The notes: generated by a model from the sequence alone, not told the origin. 64,000 bases of DNA from an uncultured Lachnospiraceae bacterium (GCA_910579225.1 CAJTTI010000006.1:1-64000); one strand, 5' to 3'; counted from the stretch's first letter, positions 34,996 to 46,249 are shown. Made by a program: numbers and translations.

Positions 34996-35751
34996 TTATA
35001 TATGAAGCGTCAGGATCTCCGGTTCCCCATCCGTGATCAGGATCGTATTTTCATAATGAGCGGATGGTTTACGGTCTTTGGAGATCACGGTCCATTCATC
35101 CTCAAGCCAGACAACTTCCCACGTTCCCATATTGACCATTGGTTCCACTGCCAGCGTCATACCGGGAATTAATTTGATTCCTTTTTTCTTCTGACGGAAA
35201 TTCGGAATCTGCGGATCTTCATGAAGGCTGGTCCCAATTCCATGTCCCACCAGATCCTGCACAATTCCATAACCAAAACCGCTGATATACTCATCAATGG
35301 CATTGGAAATGTCATACAGATGATACCCTGGTTTTGCTTTTTTGATTCCTTCAAAAAAACTATGCTTTGTGACATCCAGAAGCTTCTGCACTTCTTCGCT
35401 GACCTTTCCAACAGCATACGTCCGGGCTGCGTCTGAATGATACCCTTTATAAATCAGCCCTGCATCCAGACTGACAAGGTCACCTTCCTTCAGAATATGA
35501 TCTTTTCTGGGAATCCCGTGCACTACCTCTTCATTGACTGACACGCAGATAGATGCCGGGAAACCTCCATAATTCAGAAAATTTGGAATACACCCCAGCT
35601 TTCTGATCGTCCTGTCTCCGCACTCGTTGATTTCCATAGTGGAAACACCCGGCTTTATGATACTTCCCATTTCATCATGTACAATCTCCAGCAACCGGCC
35701 TGCTTCGCGCATCAATTCTATCTCTTTTGCAGATTTAATCGTGACCGCCAT
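34996..35751 (-). CDS. map: Methionine aminopeptidase, type I
   Basis: 251 residues. M24 fold with the metal ligands visible in VSLDAGLIYKGYHSDAARTY (two aspartates), LVGHGIGTSLHEDP (histidine), LAVEPM and a final glutamate in SAHYENTIL. It removes the starting methionine from nascent proteins. It lies 3 bp downstream of adk and upstream of the KOW gene and infA. Confidence 0.97.
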   Translation of the reverse strand: MAVTIKSAKEIELMREAGRLLEIVHDEMGSIIKPGVSTMEINECGDRTIRKLGCIPNFLNYGGFPASICVSVNEEVVHGIPRKDHILKEGDLVSLDAGLIYKGYHSDAARTYAVGKVSEEVQKLLDVTKHSFFEGIKKAKPGYHLYDISNAIDEYISGFGYGIVQDLVGHGIGTSLHEDPQIPNFRQKKKGIKLIPGMTLAVEPMVNMGTWEVVWLEDEWTVISKDRKPSAHYENTILITDGEPEILTLHI

Positions 35752-35754
35752 TTT

Positions 35755-36399
35755 CTATGCTCCCAGTATCTGTATAATTGCCTGGAATACGGCTTCCATA
35801 TCCATGGTTCCGTCCACATCCTTTAAGATGCCTTTTTTGCTGTAATAATCAATCAGGGGCTGCGTCTGTTCATGATAAACTCCCAGACGTTTCTGCACAG
35901 TCTCCGGTTTATCGTCGTCTCTCAGGATCAGCTCTGCTCCGCAGGTATCGCAGAACCCTTCCACCTTTGTCGGCGCATAGGCAAGGTGATAAGTCGCTCC
36001 GCAGCCCACACACGCCCGGCGTCCTCCCATACGGTTTACGATGTTTTCATCCGGAACCTCCACATTGACAGCATAGTCTATTGATTCACCCAGTGCTGAC
36101 AACGCCTTGTCCAGACTCTCAGCCTGAGGAATCGTTCTCGGAAAACCATCCAGAATGTAACCATTTTTACAATCTTCCTGCTTCACACGATCAACCACCA
36201 GATCGCATACCAGCTCATCCGGCACCAAAAGTCCCTGATCCATATAAGTTTTTGCCTTCTTGCCAAGCTCCGTCCCATCCTTAATATTGGCCCGGAAAAT
36301 ATCACCGGTGGAAATATGTGGTATCTGATACTTTTCAGCAATTTTCTTCGCCTGAGTTCCTTTTCCGGCGCCGGGTGCTCCCAACATAATAATCTTCAT
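35755..36399 (-). CDS. adk: Adenylate kinase
   Basis: 214 residues from the ATG at 36399 (GGAGAAG 6 nt upstream). P-loop GAPGAGKGTQ near the start, DGFPRTIPQAE, and a LID domain with four cysteines (CVGC and CDTC, about 122-150) that should bind zinc, as in other Gram-positive enzymes. Converts AMP and ATP to two ADP. Located between secY and map as is typical. Confidence 0.98.
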   Translation of the reverse strand: MKIIMLGAPGAGKGTQAKKIAEKYQIPHISTGDIFRANIKDGTELGKKAKTYMDQGLLVPDELVCDLVVDRVKQEDCKNGYILDGFPRTIPQAESLDKALSALGESIDYAVNVEVPDENIVNRMGGRRACVGCGATYHLAYAPTKVEGFCDTCGAELILRDDDKPETVQKRLGVYHEQTQPLIDYYSKKGILKDVDGTMDMEAVFQAIIQILGA

Positions 36400-36585
36400 A
36401 ATATTCTTCTCCATATTTTCCAAAATTATACAGATATGTATATTTTATGCAGCCGTTCAGCCTGTTCTGAACGGTTTATATTTAAAAAGCCTGTAAGAAA
36501 GTCCCCCCGGGCCCTTCCGTACAGGCTTCGCTTTGCTGCGGAAAGCCTGCCTTGGCAGTCTTCTTACGCACACGCAAGCAACTGA

Positions 36586-37902
36586 TTAATCGTTCAAAAA
36601 ACCTTTATAATAACGTACCAGCATCTGTGACTCGATTTGTTTCAGTGTCTCCAATACAACACCCACGATAATGATGATGGAGGTTCCCCCAAAGGACACA
36701 TTCGCTTTGAAGAATCCATTGAATACGATTGGGATCACACATACGATGATCAGGCCTATTGCTCCGATGAATACAATATAATTTAAAATTCTGCTCAAAT
36801 ATTCCGTCGTTGGCTTGCCCGGCCGGATACCAGGGATAAATCCACCCTGACGCTTCATATTATTGGATATTTCTATCGGATTAAAGGTAATGGATGTGTA
36901 GAAGTAAGCAAAAAATACAACTAACACAATATATACCAAAAGGCCAATAGAATAAACCGGCTGGCTTGGATTGCACCAGCTGGACTGATTTAAACCAGTC
37001 AGAATCTTTGCTCCGATTCCTGTACCTCCCGTCTTACCCATCAAAGATGCAATGACACCTGGAAAGCTCATAAGAGAAGAAGCAAAAATTACAGGAATGA
37101 CACCTGCCGTATTTACTTTTAACGGAATATTTGTCGACTGTCCGCCCACCATCTTCCGTCCCTGCATCTTCTTGGCATACTGTACCGGGATCCGGCGTTC
37201 TCCTCCCTGAAGAAAGATAACAAATATAACCGTTATCAGTACCACTGCAAGGATGATGGCGGTTGCAAGCACCCCATTTAAGATGGTTTTTCCTTTGACA
37301 AACTGAACGTACAGATCAATAAAATCATCCGGAATCCGTGATACGATATTGATCAAAAGTACGATAGAAATTCCATTCCCGACTCCATGCTCCGTAATTT
37401 CCTCGCCTATCCACATCAGAAATGCACTTCCGGCTGTCATAGCTGCCACAACTACAATCATATTGGGAACTGTTGCTGACTGCAAAAGCCCTCTTCCACC
37501 AAAGCCAATCGTCATGGCCGTACCCTCAATCAATGCCAGCACAACTGTCAGATAGCGGGAAAACGTCTGGATTTTTTTCCTCCCGTCTTCTCCGTCCTTC
37601 TGCATTTCTTCAAGCTTCGGAATTGCAATGGTCAGAAGCTGCATAATAATGGATGAAGTGATGTAAGGTGTAATACCAAGTGCAAAAAGCGACATACTGG
37701 TAAAGGAACCTCCGGTGAACGCATCAAAAAAGTTGAATGCGTCACCGGTCTGAGCTGCAAACCACTGGGCAAAATAATCTCTGTTTACTCCTGGAATCGG
37801 CAGCTGGGAACCAAACCTTACGACCACAAGCATTAAAAATGTGAAGATCAGTTTTTTCCGAATGTCTTCAATTTTAAATGCGTTTCGTAATGTTTTGAAC
37901 AT
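36586..37902 (-). CDS. secY: Protein translocase subunit SecY
   Basis: 438 residues with ten membrane helices. LPIPGVNRDYF, GVGNGISIVLLINI and NMKRQGGFIPGIRPG are SecY signatures. It is the channel of the general secretion system. The start overlaps the rplO stop by one base, so translation is coupled. The 187 bp after it, up to adk, carry imperfect inverted repeats near 36491-36570. Confidence 0.98.
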   Translation of the reverse strand: MFKTLRNAFKIEDIRKKLIFTFLMLVVVRFGSQLPIPGVNRDYFAQWFAAQTGDAFNFFDAFTGGSFTSMSLFALGITPYITSSIIMQLLTIAIPKLEEMQKDGEDGRKKIQTFSRYLTVVLALIEGTAMTIGFGGRGLLQSATVPNMIVVVAAMTAGSAFLMWIGEEITEHGVGNGISIVLLINIVSRIPDDFIDLYVQFVKGKTILNGVLATAIILAVVLITVIFVIFLQGGERRIPVQYAKKMQGRKMVGGQSTNIPLKVNTAGVIPVIFASSLMSFPGVIASLMGKTGGTGIGAKILTGLNQSSWCNPSQPVYSIGLLVYIVLVVFFAYFYTSITFNPIEISNNMKRQGGFIPGIRPGKPTTEYLSRILNYIVFIGAIGLIIVCVIPIVFNGFFKANVSFGGTSIIIIVGVVLETLKQIESQMLVRYYKGFLND

Positions 37903-38342
37903 CAGATCACCTCGGCTTTTCCACCAAGAGCTTCAATTTTAGCAGCTGCACCAGCTGAAAATGCATTTGCCTGAACTGTAAGTTTCTTAGTTAATTCTCC
38001 ATTTCCAAGAATCTTAACGCCATCCCTCGGATTCTTTACGATCCCTTCTGCGATCAGCGTCTCTACAGAAACTACACTGTCATTGTCGAATCTTTCCAGA
38101 ACGCTCACATTAATACCAACAATCTCTTTGGTATTGCGGTTCGTAAAGCCTCTCTTTGGGATTCTTCTGTATAACGGCATCTGACCGCCTTCAAAACCTG
38201 GTCTCGGTGCTCCGGAACGAGCTTTCTGACCCTTATGGCCCTTGCCGGCTGTCTTACCATTTCCTGAACCATGCCCGCGGCCTCTTCTGAAGTTATCACT
38301 CTTCTTTGAGCCTTCCGCATACTGTAAATTCGATAAGTCCAT
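37902..38342 (-). CDS. rplO: 50S ribosomal protein L15 (uL15)
   Basis: 146 residues. Glycine- and arginine-rich N-terminus ([20 protein letters not shown]) that threads into the large subunit, then [15 protein letters not shown]. The last ribosomal gene of the spc cluster before secY. Confidence 0.98.
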   Translation of the reverse strand: MDLSNLQYAEGSKKSDNFRRGRGHGSGNGKTAGKGHKGQKARSGAPRPGFEGGQMPLYRRIPKRGFTNRNTKEIVGINVSVLERFDNDSVVSVETLIAEGIVKNPRDGVKILGNGELTKKLTVQANAFSAGAAAKIEALGGKAEVI

Positions 38343-38368
38343 GATGACACCTCCTTAACTGTACGATA

Positions 38369-38551
38369 TTAAATTTCTTCCACCTTCACCAAATGTCTCA
38401 CATGCCAGATCATACCGCGCACTGCTTCATTATCCGGCTTCTCAACCGTCTTGTTGAGTTTTCTAAGACCCAGGGCTTCTACGGTGGCTTTCTGTTTCGG
38501 AATTGCTCCGATCGGAGATTTTACTAATGTGATCTTCAATTTCTCTGCCAT
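38369..38551 (-). CDS. rpmD: 50S ribosomal protein L30 (uL30)
   Basis: 60 residues from the ATG at 38551 (GGAG 7 nt upstream; an ATG six bases earlier lies too close to it). [19 protein letters not shown] and GLRKLNKTV identify L30. Between rpsE and rplO. Confidence 0.97.
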   Translation of the reverse strand: MAEKLKITLVKSPIGAIPKQKATVEALGLRKLNKTVEKPDNEAVRGMIWHVRHLVKVEEI

Positions 38552-38566
38552 GTTCATTCTCCTTTC

Positions 38567-39076
38567 TTACGCCATGATTTCGTCTACAGATTTCCCGCGC
38601 TTCCTCGCCACATCCTCCGGAGAAGTTACTCCCTTAAGTCCTGCGATGGTTGCCATTACAACATTCTGTTTGTTGTTGGAACCAAGGGATTTGGTACGGA
38701 TATTTTTCACGCCTGCCAGCTCCACAACGGCACGAGCCGGGCCACCTGCGATGATACCGGTACCTTCGGGGGATTTCTTAAGCAATACGGAAGAGCTTCC
38801 GAATTTGCCCAGGTTATCATGGGGAATACTGTTATTGTTGTCCAAAGCAACGGTTACCAGTTTCTTCACAGCATCTTCTTTTCCCTTGCGGATTGCTTCC
38901 GGAATTTCAGTGGCTTTTCCAAGACCAGCGCCTACGTGACCATTTCCGTCACCTACGACTACCAGAGCTGTGAAACGCATGCTGCGACCGCCCTTGACAG
39001 TCTTGCTTACACGCTTAATTGATACTACTTTTTCAGTTAATTCCAACTGACTTGCATCAATGATCTCATGTCTCAT
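38567..39076 (-). CDS. rpsE: 30S ribosomal protein S5 (uS5)
   Basis: 169 residues. [40 protein letters not shown] and the C-terminal domain with [15 protein letters not shown]5 takes part in decoding accuracy and mRNA unwinding at the entry site. Confidence 0.98.
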   Translation of the reverse strand: MRHEIIDASQLELTEKVVSIKRVSKTVKGGRSMRFTALVVVGDGNGHVGAGLGKATEIPEAIRKGKEDAVKKLVTVALDNNNSIPHDNLGKFGSSSVLLKKSPEGTGIIAGGPARAVVELAGVKNIRTKSLGSNNKQNVVMATIAGLKGVTSPEDVARKRGKSVDEIMA

Positions 39077-39094
39077 TGTCTTTTTCCTCCTCTT

Positions 39095-39463
39095 CTAAAA
39101 TTCCAGTCCCGCTTCGCGGGCAGCCTCTGCAAGCGCTGCGATCTTGCCGTGATAGATAAAGCCTCCGCGGTCAAATACAACCACTTTAATGCCCTTCTCC
39201 AGCGCTCTCTCAGCGATTACTTTTCCAAGAAAAGCTGCTGCATCGACGTTGTTGGTCTTCTCAAGTTCTGCTTTTACTTCCTTTTGTACCGTAGAAGCAG
39301 ATACCAGAGTGTTTCCTACGGTGTCGTCAATAATTTGCGCATACATATGATTATTGCTTCTGAACACTGCCAGACGCGGTCTGTCTGCTGTACCGCTGAT
39401 ATGATGACGCAATCTGTAGTGTTTCTTAGCGCGTACTTCGCTTCTTGATTTCTTACTGACCAT
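39095..39463 (-). CDS. rplR: 50S ribosomal protein L18 (uL18)
   Basis: 122 residues. [31 protein letters not shown] and [20 protein letters not shown] are characteristic. Part of the 5S rRNA complex with L5. Stands between rplF and rpsE. Confidence 0.98.
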   Translation of the reverse strand: MVSKKSRSEVRAKKHYRLRHHISGTADRPRLAVFRSNNHMYAQIIDDTVGNTLVSASTVQKEVKAELEKTNNVDAAAFLGKVIAERALEKGIKVVVFDRGGFIYHGKIAALAEAAREAGLEF

Positions 39464-39480
39464 CTTTACACTCTCCTTAT

Positions 39481-40020
39481 TTATTTCTTACCAGTCTTAC
39501 CAACTTTACGTCTGATCACTTCGGTCTCATACTTGATACCTTTGCCCTTATACGGCTCCGGTCTTCTCTTGTCACGAATCTCAGCTGCGTACTGTCCGAC
39601 TTTTTCTTTGTCGATACCTTTTACAGTAATCTTATTGCCTTCCACAACTGCCTCTACGCCTTCCGGATCTTCCATCTCCACCGGATGGGAATATCCAAGA
39701 TTCAGGGTCAGTTTCTTGCCGGATTTCGCACAGCGATAGCCGACGCCGTTTACTTCCAGAACCTTTGTAAAGCCTGTGTGGACGCCTGTTACCATGTTGG
39801 AGATCAGGGTCCTTGTCAGACCGTGTAAAGATTTCATTTTCTTCAGATCATTAGGTCTTGTTACAACCACGTGACCGTCTTCTACTTTGATCATCATCTC
39901 TGTGGGAAGCACTCTCTCCAGCGTTCCCTTCGGACCTTTTACGGTCACTTTATTTCCCTCAGCAACTGTCACGGTGACTCCTTCCGGGATAGCTACCGGT
40001 AATCTTCCGATACGGGACAT
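39481..40020 (-). CDS. rplF: 50S ribosomal protein L6 (uL6)
   Basis: 179 residues with two related halves. [39 protein letters not shown] and [19 protein letters not shown] are diagnostic. Located near the elongation-factor binding site of the 50S subunit. A 177-bp spacer with hairpins separates it from rpsH upstream. Confidence 0.98.
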   Translation of the reverse strand: MSRIGRLPVAIPEGVTVTVAEGNKVTVKGPKGTLERVLPTEMMIKVEDGHVVVTRPNDLKKMKSLHGLTRTLISNMVTGVHTGFTKVLEVNGVGYRCAKSGKKLTLNLGYSHPVEMEDPEGVEAVVEGNKITVKGIDKEKVGQYAAEIRDKRRPEPYKGKGIKYETEVIRRKVGKTGKK

Positions 40021-40050
40021 AATCTAAAATCCTCCTTACTTAGATTTTCG

Positions 40051-40072
40051 GAAGGGACGTCTGCGTCCCTTC
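40051..40072. repeat. Hairpin in the rpsH-rplF spacer
   Basis: Perfect 9-bp arms gaagggacg (40051-40059) and cgtcccttc (40064-40072) around a 4-nt loop. A second inverted repeat, gttcgcg (40107-40113)/cgcgaac (40133-40139), follows. No T-run, so not a normal terminator; function unknown. Confidence 0.75.
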
Positions 40073-40197
40073 TGTTTTCAGTATGATAGTATGTTCGCTC
40101 CACCAGGTTCGCGCTACGCGCTTACCAGGAGTCGCGAACGACCTCGCACTAAGTTCATCCTTCGCCAAAGGCCCGGATTCACTAAGTTGCTTTCGGT

Positions 40198-40599
40198 CTA
40201 CCAGACGAAAGCCAGAACTTCGCCGCCTACATTCAGCTCTCTTGCCTTCTTGTCAGTCATAACGCCCTTGTTCGTGGATACGATGGCGATACCCAGCCCG
40301 CCAAGTACCTTCGGCATATTATCCTTACCTGCATACACACGTAAGCCCGGCTTGGAGATTCTCTTGATGCCTGCGATGATCTTCTCGTTCTTATCTTTTC
40401 CATATTTTAAGGTGATACGGATATCTTTGAAATTTCCGTTGTCCACCAGATCATATTTCGCAACATAACCTTCGTCAACCAGAATATCCGCGATTGCCAG
40501 CTTCATCTTAGACGACGGGATATCTACAGTATCATGTTTCGCAGTGTTTGCGTTACGGATTCTTGTGAGCATATCCGCAATTGGATCGTTCGTTGTCAT
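40198..40599 (-). CDS. rpsH: 30S ribosomal protein S8 (uS8)
   Basis: 133 residues. [20 protein letters not shown], then [20 protein letters not shown] and [20 protein letters not shown] are clear S8 signatures. Primary 16S rRNA-binding protein and, in E. coli, the translational repressor of the spc operon. Confidence 0.98.
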   Translation of the reverse strand: MTTNDPIADMLTRIRNANTAKHDTVDIPSSKMKLAIADILVDEGYVAKYDLVDNGNFKDIRITLKYGKDKNEKIIAGIKRISKPGLRVYAGKDNMPKVLGGLGIAIVSTNKGVMTDKKARELNVGGEVLAFVW

Positions 40600-40622
40600 T
40601 TTGACTGCCTCCTTTACTATTT

Positions 40623-40808
40623 TTACCAGCTTGCTTTCTTCACACCCGGAATCTGGCCTGCATATGCCAGCTCACGGAAGCAAATTCTGCAAATTCCGTA
40701 TTTTCTCAGGTAAGCATGTGGACGACCACAGATTCTGCAGCGGCTGTATTCTCTGGTAGAGAATTTCTGTTTGCGCTGCTGTTTGATTTTCATTGATGTC
40801 TTAGCCAT
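40623..40808 (-). CDS. rpsN: 30S ribosomal protein S14 type Z (uS14)
   Basis: 61 residues, the short zinc-binding form. Two CxxC pairs, CRIC and CRIC within [20 protein letters not shown], supply the zinc ligands. Typical of Gram-positive S14. Between rplE and rpsH. Confidence 0.97.
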   Translation of the reverse strand: MAKTSMKIKQQRKQKFSTREYSRCRICGRPHAYLRKYGICRICFRELAYAGQIPGVKKASW

Positions 40809-40819
40809 GAAATTCCCTC

Positions 40820-41359
40820 CTATCTTGCAAATGGCATATTGAATAAGCTCAACAGATAACGTGCTTCCTCATCTGTCTTGGCGGTGGTTACAAAGATGAT
40901 ATCCATACCTCTTACTTTATCCACTTTATCATATTCAATCTCCGGGAAGATCAGCTGCTCTTTGATACCAAGTGCGTAGTTTCCTCTGCCGTCAAAAGCA
41001 TTGGGATTCACACCGCGGAAGTCACGCACACGCGGCAGAGCCAAATTCACCAGACGATCAACAAATTCGTACATCTTCTCCCCACGGAGCGTCACTTTAC
41101 AGCCAATAGCCATACCCTCGCGGATCTTGAAGTTTGCAACAGAATTCTTTGCCTTGGTTACTACAGCTTTCTGGCCTGCGATAGTCTCCAGATCCTTCAC
41201 TGCAGAATCCAGAATCTTTGCATTCTCTTTCGCCTCACCAACACCCATGTTGATGACGACTTTGTTGAGCTTCGGCACTTCCATCAGATTTTTATAGCCA
41301 AATTTCTTCATCATGGCATCCATGATCTCATTTTTATACTGTTCACTGAGTCTACTCAA
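40820..41359 (-). CDS. rplE: 50S ribosomal protein L5 (uL5)
   Basis: 179 residues. [58 protein letters not shown] in family order. Binds 5S rRNA and P-site tRNA. Confidence 0.98.
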   Translation of the reverse strand: MSRLSEQYKNEIMDAMMKKFGYKNLMEVPKLNKVVINMGVGEAKENAKILDSAVKDLETIAGQKAVVTKAKNSVANFKIREGMAIGCKVTLRGEKMYEFVDRLVNLALPRVRDFRGVNPNAFDGRGNYALGIKEQLIFPEIEYDKVDKVRGMDIIFVTTAKTDEEARYLLSLFNMPFAR

Positions 41360-41385
41360 CTTCTTATGCCCTCCTCTCTTCCATA

Positions 41386-41697
41386 CTAATCAATCACTTT
41401 GCCGGTTGCCTTCGCAACACGAACTTTCTTGTCTCCATCCATCTTATAACCGATTCTGGAAACTTTTCCGTCACTGACATACATAACGTTGGAAGCGTTA
41501 ATCGGACCTTCCTGATGAATGATTCCGCCCTGCTGATTCGCCATGGATGGTTTTGTATGCTTGGTAATCATATTCACGCCTTCCACGAGAACTGTATTGT
41601 TCTTATGGTTCACCGCAATGACCTTGCCTTCGCTGCCTTTTTCAGTACCGGCAATGACTCTGACGATGTCGCCTTTTTTAATTTTCATTGTAGACAT
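41386..41697 (-). CDS. rplX: 50S ribosomal protein L24 (uL24)
   Basis: 103 residues from the ATG at 41697, with AGGAGGT 8 nt upstream; a longer frame would overlap rplN. KOW motif [20 protein letters not shown], then [12 protein letters not shown] and [15 protein letters not shown]. Early assembly protein of the 50S subunit. Confidence 0.97.
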   Translation of the reverse strand: MSTMKIKKGDIVRVIAGTEKGSEGKVIAVNHKNNTVLVEGVNMITKHTKPSMANQQGGIIHQEGPINASNVMYVSDGKVSRIGYKMDGDKKVRVAKATGKVID

Positions 41698-41710
41698 ATT
41701 CCGATACCTC

Positions 41711-42079
41711 CTATAATACTTCCGGAGCAAGGGAAACTATCTTCATGAACTGTTTTTCACGAAGCTCTCTTGCAACCGGTCCAAAGATACGGGTTCCTCT
41801 TGGATTTTTATCCTCTTTAATAATCACGGCTGCATTCTCGTCAAACCGGATATAGGAACCGTCCTTGCGGCGCGCACCTTTTACAGTACGTACCACAACT
41901 GCTTTTACCACATCACCTTTTTTGACAACACCTCCTGGCGTTGCATCTTTAACCGTAGCAACAATGATGTCGCCGATATTTGCATACCTTCTGGTAGAGC
42001 CGCCCATCACGCGGATGCAGAGCAATTCTTTTGCACCGGTGTTATCAGCAACTCTAAGTCTACTTTCCTGCTGTACCAT
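41711..42079 (-). CDS. rplN: 50S ribosomal protein L14 (uL14)
   Basis: 122 residues. [39 protein letters not shown] and [20 protein letters not shown] are diagnostic. It lies at the subunit interface of the ribosome. Confidence 0.98.
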   Translation of the reverse strand: MVQQESRLRVADNTGAKELLCIRVMGGSTRRYANIGDIIVATVKDATPGGVVKKGDVVKAVVVRTVKGARRKDGSYIRFDENAAVIIKEDKNPRGTRIFGPVARELREKQFMKIVSLAPEVL

Positions 42080-42091
42080 TCTTGCATCCTC

Positions 42092-42346
42092 CTATTTGGC
42101 TTTCTCAATAATGCTAACCAGTCTCCATCTCTTGTCCTTGGACAATGGCCTGGTCTCCATGACTTTCACAGTGTCGCCGATTCCGCACTCATTGTTCTCG
42201 TCATGTGCTTTTAATTTATAAGTTTTCTTAACGATCTTCCCATAGAGCGGATGTTTTACATGGTTCTCTACGGCAACCACGATTGTCTTATCCATCTTAT
42301 CGCTGACAACTTTGCCAACACGGGTCTTTCTCAGATTTCTTTCCAC
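42092..42346 (-). CDS. rpsQ: 30S ribosomal protein S17 (uS17)
   Basis: 84 residues. [20 protein letters not shown] and [19 protein letters not shown] identify S17, a primary 16S rRNA binder with an OB fold. Confidence 0.98.
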   Translation of the reverse strand: MERNLRKTRVGKVVSDKMDKTIVVAVENHVKHPLYGKIVKKTYKLKAHDENNECGIGDTVKVMETRPLSKDKRWRLVSIIEKAK

Positions 42347-42385
42347 GATTCTTTGTCTCCTTTCTCAAACTGATATTACAGATTC

Positions 42386-42595
42386 TTACGCATGTTTTTC
42401 AGCCATAACAGTCTGAATCCGGGCGATGTTTCTGCGAACCTCTTTAATTCTTGCAGTGTTGTCCAGCTGGTTGGTCGCATTCTGGAATCTCAGGTTGAAA
42501 AGTTCTTTCTTCGCAGCTACTAATTCTGTATTTAATTCAGAAGCTGATTTTGCCTTTAAATCTTCTACATACTTATTAATTTTCACTGTTATCAC
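42386..42595 (-). CDS. rpmC: 50S ribosomal protein L29 (uL29)
   Basis: 69 residues, helical hairpin protein near the polypeptide exit tunnel. [20 protein letters not shown] and [18 protein letters not shown] match. The ATG at 42595 overlaps the rplP end by 20 bp; a GTG four codons in is a possible alternative start. Confidence 0.95.
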   Translation of the reverse strand: MITVKINKYVEDLKAKSASELNTELVAAKKELFNLRFQNATNQLDNTARIKEVRRNIARIQTVMAEKHA

Positions 42596-43013
42596 CGCCT
42601 TCTAAGTCTGCACGGGAGACGACTTTACATTTGCAGGGTAACTTATGGGTAGCAAGACGAAGTGCTTCTCTTGCGATCTCTTCGGATACGCCGGAGATCT
42701 CGAACATCACGCGTCCCGGTTTGACTACTGCCACCCAATACTCCAGTGTTCCTTTACCGGAACCCATACGAGTCTCAGCCGGTTTGTTGGTTACAGGTTT
42801 ATCCGGGAAAATCTTAATCCAGACTTTACCGCCACGCTTAATATAACGGGTCATGGCAATACGGGCTGCCTCAATCTGGTTGGATTTGATCCAGCAGGGC
42901 TCCGTAGCGACAATACCATATTCACCATTTGTGATCTTATTACCTCTAAGCGCCTTGCCAGCCATGGAACCACGGAACTGTTTACGGCGTTTTACTCTCT
43001 TTGGCATTAACAT
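42576..43013 (-). CDS. rplP: 50S ribosomal protein L16 (uL16)
   Basis: 145 residues. [39 protein letters not shown] and [16 protein letters not shown] are L16 signatures. The first ATG shares bases with the rpsC stop (TAATG); a second ATG two codons later may be used instead. Confidence 0.97.
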   Translation of the reverse strand: MLMPKRVKRRKQFRGSMAGKALRGNKITNGEYGIVATEPCWIKSNQIEAARIAMTRYIKRGGKVWIKIFPDKPVTNKPAETRMGSGKGTLEYWVAVVKPGRVMFEISGVSEEIAREALRLATHKLPCKCKVVSRADLEGGDNSEN

Positions 43014-43669
43014 TATTTATCGCTCCCTTCCTTTGCTGCCTTTGTTGGAAGAATCTCGCCCTTGTAGACCCATACCTTGACGCCGATCTTGCCGTAGGTA
43101 GTGTCTGCCTCAGCGAACCCATAGTCAATATCTGCTCTTAAGGTGTGCAGCGGGATTGTTCCGTCAGAATAAGTCTCTGTACGAGCCATATCTGCCCCTC
43201 CAAGACGTCCGGAACAGGATGCCTTGATTCCCTTTGCACCGGATTTCATCGCTCTGCCCATGCAGGATTTCATGGCGCGGCGGAAGGAAATACGATTCTC
43301 CAGCTGCTGTGCAATATTCTCTGCCACAAGCTGAGCTTCCCGGTCTGCTCTCTTGATCTCTTTGATATCAACAACCACTTTCTTTGTGGTCATCTTCTGA
43401 AGCTCAGTTCTTACTTTTTCAATCTCCACGCCGCCTTTTCCGATGATCATACCCGGTTTTGCTGCGGAGATGATGATCTTCACACGGTCAGAAGTTCTCT
43501 CGATCTCAATCTTGGAGACTCCTGCGTTGTACAATTTTTTCTTCAGGAATTTCCTGAGCTGATAATCTTCCACCAGGCAGTCTGCGAAATCAGCTTCCGC
43601 ATACCATTTGGAATCCCAGTCTTTAATAACACCGACTCTAAGGCCGTGCGGGTTTACTTTCTGTCCCAT
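43013..43669 (-). CDS. rpsC: 30S ribosomal protein S3 (uS3)
   Basis: 218 residues. [22 protein letters not shown] domain with [17 protein letters not shown], and [19 protein letters not shown] in the C-terminal domain. Part of the mRNA entry channel. Confidence 0.98.
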   Translation of the reverse strand: MGQKVNPHGLRVGVIKDWDSKWYAEADFADCLVEDYQLRKFLKKKLYNAGVSKIEIERTSDRVKIIISAAKPGMIIGKGGVEIEKVRTELQKMTTKKVVVDIKEIKRADREAQLVAENIAQQLENRISFRRAMKSCMGRAMKSGAKGIKASCSGRLGGADMARTETYSDGTIPLHTLRADIDYGFAEADTTYGKIGVKVWVYKGEILPTKAAKEGSDK

Positions 43670-43680
43670 GATTGCCCTCC

Positions 43681-44079
43681 TTATTTCTTCTCGTCAAGCA
43701 CGATTGTAATATGGCTCATCCTCTTCTCGATCCGATAAGCGCGGCCCTGTGCCCTTGGTCTGATTCTCTTCATGGTCGGTCCTTTGTTTGCATAGCACTC
43801 TGCAACATAAAGATTCTCCGCCGTGTAGTTTTTATCTGGATAATTGTTCTCCGCATTTGCAATGGCGGATTTTAATAACTTCTCTATCAATGTGGACGCA
43901 TATCTCGGATTATAAGCAACGATTCCAAGCGCGGTCTGCACATCCTTACCTCTGATGGCGTCTAATACGAAGCATGCCTTCTGGACAGAGACGCGTGCAT
44001 AAGATAACTTAGCAGACGGTCTTTGATCCTTCTGGGCATTTCTTTCTCTTTTAATCTGACTTCTGGATCCCTTTGCCAT
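43681..44079 (-). CDS. rplV: 50S ribosomal protein L22 (uL22)
   Basis: 132 residues. After a basic N-terminal extension, [33 protein letters not shown] and [20 protein letters not shown] are diagnostic. The beta hairpin lines the exit tunnel, where macrolide resistance changes arise in other species. Confidence 0.97.
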   Translation of the reverse strand: MAKGSRSQIKRERNAQKDQRPSAKLSYARVSVQKACFVLDAIRGKDVQTALGIVAYNPRYASTLIEKLLKSAIANAENNYPDKNYTAENLYVAECYANKGPTMKRIRPRAQGRAYRIEKRMSHITIVLDEKK

Positions 44080-44111
44080 TAGATGAAACCTCCTTCCAAA
44101 AATTGACTATA

Positions 44112-44390
44112 TTAACGTCTGGACTTCTTCTCGTCTTTGCCATGGCCTCTGTAGGTTCTGGTGGGCACAAACTCGCCGAGCTTGTGGCCGACCATATCCT
44201 CGGTAACATATACTGGCACATGTTTTCTTCCGTCATGAACTGCAAATGTATGGGAAACCATCTGTGGGAAGATGGTGGAACGGCGGGACCAGGTCTTGAT
44301 CACGGCCTTATTTCCGCTTGCGTTCATTGCGTCTACTTTTTTCAGTAAGCTAGCATCTGCAAATGGTCCTTTTTTTAATGAACGAGCCAT
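44112..44390 (-). CDS. rpsS: 30S ribosomal protein S19 (uS19)
   Basis: 92 residues. [60 protein letters not shown]. Forms the S13-S19 head complex. Confidence 0.98.
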   Translation of the reverse strand: MARSLKKGPFADASLLKKVDAMNASGNKAVIKTWSRRSTIFPQMVSHTFAVHDGRKHVPVYVTEDMVGHKLGEFVPTRTYRGHGKDEKKSRR

Positions 44391-44409
44391 TGGTGAAACC
44401 TCCTCTTAA

Positions 44410-45252
44410 TTATTTAATCGTTCTGCCGTCTCTTCTTCTGACGATTAGCTTGTTGGACTTCTTGTTCTTCTTTCTTGTCTTCAGTCCAAGTGCCGGTTTG
44501 CCCCACGGTGTACACGGACCCGGACGTCCGATACCGGTCTTGCCCTCGCCGCCGCCGTGCGGATGGTCGTTGGGGTTCATAACAGAACCACGGACAGTAG
44601 GACGGATACCCATATGGCGCTTTCTTCCTGCTTTACCGATGTTAATCAGGTTGTGCTCGCCGTTGCCCACAACGCCAATCGTTGCACGGCAGTTAATCGG
44701 TACCATTCTCATTTCACCAGATGGCATACGAAGGGTTGCATACTTTCCTTCCTTCGCCATAAGCTGTGCACTGTTGCCTGCGGAACGGACCAGCTGTCCT
44801 CCCTTTCCTGCGTACAGCTCCACATTGTGGACCATGGTACCGACCGGGATATTCTCCAGAGGCAGGCAGTTGCCCAGATGCACCTCTGCTTCCGGTCCGT
44901 TCATAACGGTCATGCCGTCGGTCAGACCCTGGGGTGCAAGGATATATGCTTTCTCACCGTCTGCGTAGCAGATCAGTGCAATATTAGCGGTTCTGTTGGG
45001 GTCGTACTCAATTCCGAGCACCTTTGCCGGAATTCCGTCTTTCCTTCTCTTGAAATCAATAATTCTGTATTTTCTCTTGTGTCCGCCTCCGCGGTGTCTC
45101 ACAGTGATTTTACCCTGGGCATTACGTCCGGCATTTTTCTTCAGAGAAGTTACGAGGGATTTCTCCGGAGCATTCTTGGTGATCTCCGCGAAATCGTACC
45201 CGGACATATGTCTTCTGGACGGTGTATATGGGCGGTAAGTTTTGATTCCCAT
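44410..45252 (-). CDS. rplB: 50S ribosomal protein L2 (uL2)
   Basis: 280 residues. [38 protein letters not shown] and the C-terminal [18 protein letters not shown], containing the histidine near the peptidyl-transferase centre. Primary 23S rRNA binder. Confidence 0.98.
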   Translation of the reverse strand: MGIKTYRPYTPSRRHMSGYDFAEITKNAPEKSLVTSLKKNAGRNAQGKITVRHRGGGHKRKYRIIDFKRRKDGIPAKVLGIEYDPNRTANIALICYADGEKAYILAPQGLTDGMTVMNGPEAEVHLGNCLPLENIPVGTMVHNVELYAGKGGQLVRSAGNSAQLMAKEGKYATLRMPSGEMRMVPINCRATIGVVGNGEHNLINIGKAGRKRHMGIRPTVRGSVMNPNDHPHGGGEGKTGIGRPGPCTPWGKPALGLKTRKKNKKSNKLIVRRRDGRTIK

Positions 45253-45329
45253 TACTTTGTCTCCTTTCGATCTACTTTACTCATCATGTTTGTAGTAAAC
45301 ATATAGGCTGGCAATCTTTCACGGACTTT

Positions 45330-45629
45330 TTACAGTCCTTCAAAGATCTCGATCTCTTTGCTGTCAGCGGTAAGCTGTACAATTGCCTTCTTGGTCTTTG
45401 CGGTCCTGCCAACCACCATACCGCGTCTCTTTTTCTTGCCTTCGCAGTTCATGGTATTGACACTCTTCACTTTTGTTCCGGCGAACATTTTCTCCACTGC
45501 TTCTTTCACCTGAGACTTTGTTGCCTCTGTGTGTACAAGGAAGGTATACTTCTTCTCGCCCATGGCGTCCATACTCTTCTCAGTGATCACCGGTTTGAGG
45601 ATTACATCATAGTATTTAATATCAGCCAT
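45330..45629 (-). CDS. rplW: 50S ribosomal protein L23 (uL23)
   Basis: 99 residues. [20 protein letters not shown] and [20 protein letters not shown]. Lies at the tunnel exit and is the docking site for trigger factor and SRP. Its start shares a base with the rplD stop. Confidence 0.98.
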   Translation of the reverse strand: MADIKYYDVILKPVITEKSMDAMGEKKYTFLVHTEATKSQVKEAVEKMFAGTKVKSVNTMNCEGKKKRRGMVVGRTAKTKKAIVQLTADSKEIEIFEGL

Positions 45630-46249
45630 TACGCATATACCTCCTCGATGGTCGTGACAGCAGCTTTCGTAACGATCACCGTATTATACTTCAGAATATC
45701 GTATACATTTATGGTATTCGTCAGAGCTGTCTGAACATTTTCAATATTTCTTGCAGACTTCACTACATTCTGATCATTCTCGTTCAGAACTACCAGCGCC
45801 TTGGATACATTCAGTGCATCCAGGACTGCCTGCATCTTCTTGGTCTTGATCTCGTCGAACTTCAGCTCGTCGAGAACAATGAACTTTTGCTCCTGCACTC
45901 TGCTGGTCAGAGCAGATTTGAGCGCCAGTCTTTTCTCTTTTTTATTCAGTCTGATTGTATAATCTCTCGGAGTCGGAGCAAAGACTACGCCGCCGCCGGT
46001 CCACTGAGGAGCTCTCGTGGAACCCTGACGGGCATGTCCGGTTCCTTTCTGTCTCCAGGGCTTTCTTCCGCCGCCGGATACTTCGGAACGGGTTTTTGCT
46101 TTCTGAGTGCCCTGTCTTTTATTTGCAAGCTGTGCAACGACTGCCATGTGTACCAGGTGCTCATTCACATCAACACCGAATACCGCATCGTTTAATTCCA
46201 TCGTGCCAACTTCTTTGCCTTCCATATTATAAACAGATACGTTTGCCAT
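45629..46249 (-). CDS. rplD: 50S ribosomal protein L4 (uL4)
   Basis: 206 residues. [20 protein letters not shown] and [20 protein letters not shown] form the loop that reaches the exit tunnel. L4 represses the S10 operon in some proteobacteria, but that system is not expected here. Confidence 0.98.
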   Translation of the reverse strand: MANVSVYNMEGKEVGTMELNDAVFGVDVNEHLVHMAVVAQLANKRQGTQKAKTRSEVSGGGRKPWRQKGTGHARQGSTRAPQWTGGGVVFAPTPRDYTIRLNKKEKRLALKSALTSRVQEQKFIVLDELKFDEIKTKKMQAVLDALNVSKALVVLNENDQNVVKSARNIENVQTALTNTINVYDILKYNTVIVTKAAVTTIEEVYA

